This document shows, in pieces, positions 6,423 to 10,103 of a DNA stretch of 10,103 bases (position 1 is its first letter; each line of letters starts with the position of its first letter). Source of the stretch: an uncultured Prevotellaceae bacterium (GTDB taxonomy: Bacteria > Bacteroidota > Bacteroidia > Bacteroidales > Bacteroidaceae); NCBI GenBank assembly GCA_946415695.1, contig CAMKTM010000081.1, positions 1-10,103 of the forward strand, written 5' to 3'. Position numbers and translations under genes: made by a program. Below the pieces are notes generated by a model that did no database searches, had not been told where the DNA came from, and saw only the letters and a list, made by a program, of their open reading frames with translations.

Positions 6423-9341
6423 TTATTGTGCGGTAAAGCTGGTGACGCTCGTCGTGCCTTTAGCCGAGCTGCCCAGATAGAGGCCGTGCCATGCGGTAGC
6501 GGCATCGGTGGGAGCCGTAGTGGAGTATTTCACGTTATAGCTGCCGCCCTTGGTCATTCCCTTTGCGGAGAAGAGGGCGAGGGAACTGCTGCATGAAGCC
6601 TCGAAGCTGTAGGTGACAAGGTTATTGCCAGAAGCGTCGGCAAGCGTGTAGTAGCGTCCTGTAGCGTAGCTGATGTTGGAGGTGCAGAAATAGTAACCTT
6701 GCTTGGCATTTGAGATGGTACTGCCAGAGCCCCCCATTCCTCCGCCTTGCGAACCGCCTGCGCTGATGCAGATGCCCGTTCCTGTTATCTGAATATAGGA
6801 GTTGTTGTCGCAGTCAAAGCCTTCCTCGGGGCTTCCTTTGGTCGTGTAGGAGAAGACGACTCCATCGCCGATGGTAACTGCTCCTGTGCGTCCGGCGTTA
6901 CTGTCGATGGCATCATTGCCATAGCCGTAGCAAACGGTTACGCCACCATTGAAGTATATATTGCCACTACAGTTGATGCAGTCGTCGTAGCATTTGAGGT
7001 AGTGCTTGCCGCCGGCGATTGTGATGGAGGTCTTGGACTCCAAGCCTTCCGCGCCATTGGTGGAGGTATAGATTTCTGTTGTGCCGCCGTAGATATTGAT
7101 GGCTCCCTGTACCTTTATTCCTTTAGCAGAACTGCCGCTACTCTCCTGACCAGGTCCTCCGCCCCAGCCTCCCCAGCCGCCGCTGCTGGAACTGCTGCCA
7201 AGCGAACTGCCTGTTGTGGTCACTTTCAGGGTTGGGCCGCTGCCGTCGCTCTTGCCCTGCGAATAGGTGCCGTCGCTCTTAATGCCCTTGCCGCCCGTGC
7301 CAGACATCGTAATGGTGATGATGCAATCGCTCAGGGCGATGCTCTGGTCGGCTTTGATGCCCTTGGCTGTGTAGGTGTCGTTGCTGCCAGTCTGGCCGTT
7401 GCTGCTATTGGTGATGGTCAGGGTTCCGCCATTTGTGATGACGTTGTCGGCAGAGACACCCCTGCCGGCTGTGCCCGTAACAGTTATGTCGAGGCTTCCT
7501 TCATTCAGGGTGAAGTCGTCGCACTTGATGCCGGAGCAGTAGGAGGCATCATTGTTGATGACCTGCATGGCGCCGCTGGGTTTCAAGGTAATCGTACCGC
7601 CATTGATGGTGACGTTCTTCTTCGACTTGATGCTCTTGCTCATTGTTCCGCTGTTAGCAATGGTGACGGTGCCGGCAGAGATGGTCATATCCCCGTCTGC
7701 TTTCAAGCCGATGGCATTATATGCCGTGCCACTGTCTTCGCTGACATCGGTTGTGCCGCCGTAGGTGCTGGTGACGTTGGTGAGCGAATAGGTTCGAGTG
7801 GTTCCGCTGGTCGAATAGCTGTTGGAGATGCTGTAATAGATGTCCGTGCCGGATGTCGGGCCGGAGAATGTGGCGGACATGATGGTGTAGGTCTTGTTGC
7901 GACTGGTGTAGTTGTCGCCTTTGATGTAATAGGTTTCTGTGGCAGCCTCGCCGAAGTCATAGTAGTAGAAGGTAACGGTAGAATAGCCCGATGACTTCGT
8001 GACGGTGTTGGTCAGCGAGGCAATCTTTGTGCCGTCGCTCTTGTAGAGGACAGGGTTTTTCCATGCATTGCTGCCTCCGGGCATACCTCCTCCGCCACCG
8101 CCCGATGTGGGCAGGCTGACATAGAGCTTGTATGAAGCTTTAGGGGTGTCGTCGCCGCTGCTGCCGCTGGTCTCTGCTGTGCCGCCTTTGCCGTTGGCCT
8201 TGATGTCAATGATGGTGGTGGCTGCGCTTTCGTCGATGGTGAGCGTACCTTCTGCGCTGATGCCTTTGCCGCCGTCGGCAGTATTGTTGATGATAATCTC
8301 GCCGCCGGTTATGCTTATGTTGCCGTCGGCCTTGATGCTGGTGGGATAGCTGATATCTTCTGCTGCCGTGATGCCGCCAGTTTGTGTGACGGTAATTGAG
8401 CCGTCGGAAATCTTGACGTCACCGCCTGCCTTGATGCCTTTGGCTGCATTGGCTGTAATGTTGAGGTTTAGGGTGCCGCCTTCCAGATAGACGTTGCCAC
8501 TGTCCTCGTCGTCGTGGTATTCTGTCTCACCCGTCGAGGCATCGCCGTCCAGGTCGCATTGTATGCCGTCGTCGCCCACTCCTTTTATCGTCACCGTGCC
8601 GCTCATCATCTGGAGGTATTCTTCGCAATTGATGCCGTCGCCTACGGCGGAGTTGATGTTGAGCGTCAGGTTCTTGATGCTGATGTACGAAGCGCTCTTG
8701 ATGCCGTGACTTGTATTGCCCACGATGTTCAGTGTGCCGCTACCCTGCAACTGTATCTGTCCTTTGCTGTAGATGCAGGCTTTCTGCGAACCAGTGCCGT
8801 CGGCAAGTGTGTTTTCGGTGCCTTTCTTGGCACTGATTTGGATGCGTTTCGAGTTGGTGATGCTGATGGCTGCTCCGCTGGGATTGGTGAGCGTCAAACC
8901 TGCCAGCGAGACGGTGCACTTGTAGGAACCGGAAAGCTGGAAGTCGCCGTCGCTGGTAGCACCTACGAGCTGATAGGTTATCTCGTCGTCGTCCACGGCA
9001 GCGGTGTTGCTTTGTGCTATGCTGACGTGTGCTCCGCTGACGATGGGTGTGACATACTGAGCCACGTTGCCTGCCACATACACCATAGCCTCAGCATCGG
9101 CGTATTCCACGCGAACGAGGTTGTCGGTCACGGTGGAAGCATCCACTTTCATCTCATCGATGTCGGCAAGCGTGAAGGTCTTGCCCATGACGGTCAGCGT
9201 CGTGCCGTCGGCATAGGTCATCTCGCCGGTTTGTGCGGCAGGAAACTGATAGGTGACGCTGCCCATGCGGACGTTCAGCGTCTGCCCTTTGGCTGCTATC
9301 GTCAGCAGGAGGGCTAACATATATAATAATGTGCGCTTCAT
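6423..9341 (-). CDS. Large secreted protein with two Cthe_2159-like beta-helix regions
   Basis: A 972-aa exported protein. A signal peptide (about 1-20, ending AAKGQ) is followed by a small beta module (about 22-66, with GTTLTVMGKTFTLADIDEM) resembling the 123-aa protein upstream. The first beta-helix region (about 105-400) carries the cap NTLADGTGSQKACIYSKG (177-194) and GIKAxG rungs. An inserted segment (about 402-535) is rich in Tyr, Ser and Thr and starts with a Gly/Met/Pro run; it does not look helical-ladder-like. A second beta-helix region (about 540-860) follows, then a C-terminal subdomain (about 860-940) matching that of the 573-aa paralogue. No sorting tail or LPXTG is seen. Residues 263-274 form a DxDGD...E loop that could bind Ca2+. 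Polysaccharide binding or adhesion is inferred from the family; no catalytic motif is recognised. The start overlaps the upstream gene's stop as ATGA (9338-9341). Confidence 0.85.
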   Translation of the reverse strand: MKRTLLYMLALLLTIAAKGQTLNVRMGSVTYQFPAAQTGEMTYADGTTLTVMGKTFTLADIDEMKVDASTVTDNLVRVEYADAEAMVYVAGNVAQYVTPIVSGAHVSIAQSNTAAVDDDEITYQLVGATSDGDFQLSGSYKCTVSLAGLTLTNPSGAAISITNSKRIQISAKKGTENTLADGTGSQKACIYSKGQIQLQGSGTLNIVGNTSHGIKSASYISIKNLTLNINSAVGDGINCEEYLQMMSGTVTIKGVGDDGIQCDLDGDASTGETEYHDDEDSGNVYLEGGTLNLNITANAAKGIKAGGDVKISDGSITVTQTGGITAAEDISYPTSIKADGNISITGGEIIINNTADGGKGISAEGTLTIDESAATTIIDIKANGKGGTAETSGSSGDDTPKASYKLYVSLPTSGGGGGGMPGGSNAWKNPVLYKSDGTKIASLTNTVTKSSGYSTVTFYYYDFGEAATETYYIKGDNYTSRNKTYTIMSATFSGPTSGTDIYYSISNSYSTSGTTRTYSLTNVTSTYGGTTDVSEDSGTAYNAIGLKADGDMTISAGTVTIANSGTMSKSIKSKKNVTINGGTITLKPSGAMQVINNDASYCSGIKCDDFTLNEGSLDITVTGTAGRGVSADNVITNGGTLTITNSSNGQTGSNDTYTAKGIKADQSIALSDCIITITMSGTGGKGIKSDGTYSQGKSDGSGPTLKVTTTGSSLGSSSSSGGWGGWGGGPGQESSGSSAKGIKVQGAINIYGGTTEIYTSTNGAEGLESKTSITIAGGKHYLKCYDDCINCSGNIYFNGGVTVCYGYGNDAIDSNAGRTGAVTIGDGVVFSYTTKGSPEEGFDCDNNSYIQITGTGICISAGGSQGGGMGGSGSTISNAKQGYYFCTSNISYATGRYYTLADASGNNLVTYSFEASCSSSLALFSAKGMTKGGSYNVKYSTTAPTDAATAWHGLYLGSSAKGTTSVTSFTAQ

Positions 9342-9709
9342 TTCACCACGATTTTACAGGTTCCTTGTTTCGTTTTAACGATATAGGCTCCGCGCCTCAT
9401 CTGTTCCTTCTGCACTTTGTGTCCTTGCAGGTCGTAGATGTCGGTAGCTTCGTCGAGGTCAGTCTTGCTGATTTCCTTGACGGCCGTGGCTTCGTCGGTC
9501 GATGAGAAATACATCTTCGAGAGATTCTCGATGGTGAAAGTTTCAGAGCCGGCCGTCAGTGTCGTGCCGTTGATGCTGAGAGTCAGCGATTCCAGGGGGA
9601 CAGAGACTCTCTCCCCGTCCGTCGTCTCAAAGGTCAGGAAGGCGTAGTCCTCGGCTTGTGCCGTTGCGCCTCCTGCCAATGCTGTCAGTAATAAAAGGAA
9701 CTTCTTCAT
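9338..9709 (-). CDS. Small secreted protein with T9SS-type C-terminal tail
   Basis: A 123-aa protein, first gene of the operon. A signal peptide (about 1-19, cleavage likely after ATAQA) precedes a short beta-rich module (about 22-70). Its GTTLTAGSETFTIENLSKM segment resembles the N-terminal module of the next gene's product. The C-terminus (89-123) looks like a Por_Secre_tail domain: TDIYDLQGHKV, then RRGAYIV, then KIVVK. Such tails send passenger proteins through the type IX system to the cell surface, but here there is almost no passenger. It may be a tiny surface protein, a remnant of a larger T9SS substrate, or a helper for the beta-helix protein. Its stop overlaps the next start by 4 nt, so translation is likely coupled. 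Confidence 0.85.
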   Translation of the reverse strand: MKKFLLLLTALAGGATAQAEDYAFLTFETTDGERVSVPLESLTLSINGTTLTAGSETFTIENLSKMYFSSTDEATAVKEISKTDLDEATDIYDLQGHKVQKEQMRRGAYIVKTKQGTCKIVVK

Positions 9710-9717
9710 GTAAATGG

Positions 9718-9741
9718 TGAAAAGTTGAAAAAGTGAAAAGT
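9718..9741. repeat. Short A-rich tandem repeat in the 5' leader (TGAAAA, 8-bp period)
   Basis: TGAAAA recurs at 9718, 9726 and 9734 with an 8-bp period, just upstream of the 123-aa start codon. On the transcribed strand this gives a TTTTCA-rich leader. It is only three units and may be chance or a relict of the same repeat activity seen elsewhere in the window. Confidence 0.5.
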
Positions 9742-9793
9742 TTGTTTTGCGTTTTTAGAGATGCTTAATGCTCGTCATGTATAAATTCTGTGG

Positions 9794-9825
9794 CAAAGGT
9801 ATGACTTTATGACCACTCCACCAAA
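9794..9825 (-). promoter_or_regulatory. Promoter of the beta-helix operon (Bacteroidetes type)
   Basis: Read on the - strand, TTTG (9825-9822) is followed after 20 nt by TACCTTTG (9801-9794). This matches the Bacteroidetes consensus TTTG-N19-21-TAnnTTTG in both boxes and spacing. The predicted start would be near 9785-9790, giving a leader of about 75-80 nt before the ATG at 9709. The leader includes the A-rich repeat at 9718-9741. This is the best-supported promoter in the window. Confidence 0.75.
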
Positions 9826-10010
9826 TTTATTCAGCGAAACGGCCTATCCATTCAGCAAAAACGTCACTTCTGCCATCACCTCATTCTGCGTCCGCCAACG
9901 TGTTGAAAAGACGTGAGAGGGAATCAACACTATGAACCTGATTTCTATTTTTGCAGTACGGGGAAATTATTTAACGTGAACTCGACCGAACACCAACATA
10001 TTAAGATAAA
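9826..10010. other. Non-coding region upstream of the operon promoter
   Basis: No gene is supported between the operon promoter and the right-edge tandem array. A 15-codon frame at 9931-9978 lacks any support. The only recognisable signal is the candidate + strand -7 box at 9946-9953. Together with the flanking promoter and array, the gene-free stretch spans 9710-10103. Confidence 0.6.
9946..9953 (+). promoter_or_regulatory. Candidate + strand -7 box, divergent from the operon
   Basis: TATTTTTG fits TAnnTTTG and points toward the right end of the window, where a + strand gene may begin outside it. No convincing TTTG is found 19-21 nt upstream. The box is AT-rich and could occur by chance. 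Confidence 0.3.
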
Positions 10011-10103
10011 GCCACGCTCTTATTGAAATAAAGCCACGCTCTTATTGCAAACAAGCCACGCTCTTATTGCAAACAAGCCACGCTCTTATTGTAAACAAGG
10101 CAC
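10011..10103. repeat. 22-bp direct tandem array C, cut by the window end
   Basis: GCCACGCTCTTATTG starts at 10011, 10033, 10055 and 10077, exactly 22 bp apart. The remaining 7 nt of each unit vary slightly (CAAACAA as consensus). A fifth copy begins at 10099 as GGCAC and is cut by the window edge. The units abut with no unique spacers. The unit sequence is unrelated to arrays A and B although the period is the same. The true length and the gene downstream are not visible. Confidence 0.9.

Noticed and set aside
6747..7994. A 415-codon open frame on the + strand
   Set aside because: It lies entirely opposite the 972-aa gene. Its Ala/Val/Asp-rich product is what the repetitive GIKADG and GGT codons give in antisense. 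It has no recognisable domain.
9931..9978. A 15-codon + strand ORF
   Set aside because: It is very short, lies over the candidate -7 box, and has no supporting start context or similarity.
10011..10103. CRISPR array at the right edge
   Set aside because: Units are 22 bp and directly adjacent with no unique spacers, so it is a plain tandem repeat.

Overview
The window looks like a chromosome segment of a Bacteroidales bacterium, most likely Prevotella or a close relative. Supporting signs are promoter -7 boxes of the Bacteroidetes type TAnnTTTG, genes without clear Shine-Dalgarno sites, a LytS/LytTR-type two-component pair, a Por_Secre_tail-like C-terminus, and many short repeats between and inside genes. 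The genus is an inference. No ribosomal or other species marker is present.

Layout from left to right. Positions 1-48 are the 3' part of a CAT-anticodon tRNA (elongator Met, or possibly Ile2), followed by a strong intrinsic terminator. A repeat-rich intergenic region (98-470) holds a heptamer array (130-178) and a 22-bp-period array of alternating palindromes (about 190-261). The + strand gene ligA (NAD-dependent DNA ligase, 471-2513) follows. Its coding sequence contains two repeat-derived segments: a heptamer run at 1648-1675 and an inverted-repeat element at 1917-1980. A pair of inverted heptamer arrays (2515-2616) fills the gap to the convergent genes.

All remaining genes are on the - strand. 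In transcription order they are: a 123-aa secreted protein with a T9SS-type tail (9709-9338); a 972-aa secreted protein with two Cthe_2159-like beta-helix regions (9341-6423), overlapping the first gene by 4 nt; a 573-aa lipoprotein paralogue (6396-4675), 26 nt downstream; a 246-nt gap with a second 22-bp palindromic array; then a LytS-type sensor kinase (4428-3346) and a LytTR response regulator (3349-2618) that overlap by 4 nt. A close match to the Bacteroidetes promoter consensus (9794-9825) lies upstream of the 123-aa gene. The right edge (10011-10103) runs into another 22-bp tandem array.

The three-gene operon probably builds surface-exposed or secreted beta-helix proteins that bind polysaccharide. 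The adjacent membrane kinase and LytTR regulator are candidates to control it, but that link rests on position alone. The most unusual signals are the repeats: several unrelated sequences share exactly 7-bp or exactly 22-bp periods, and two repeat types sit inside the essential ligA gene without breaking its frame.
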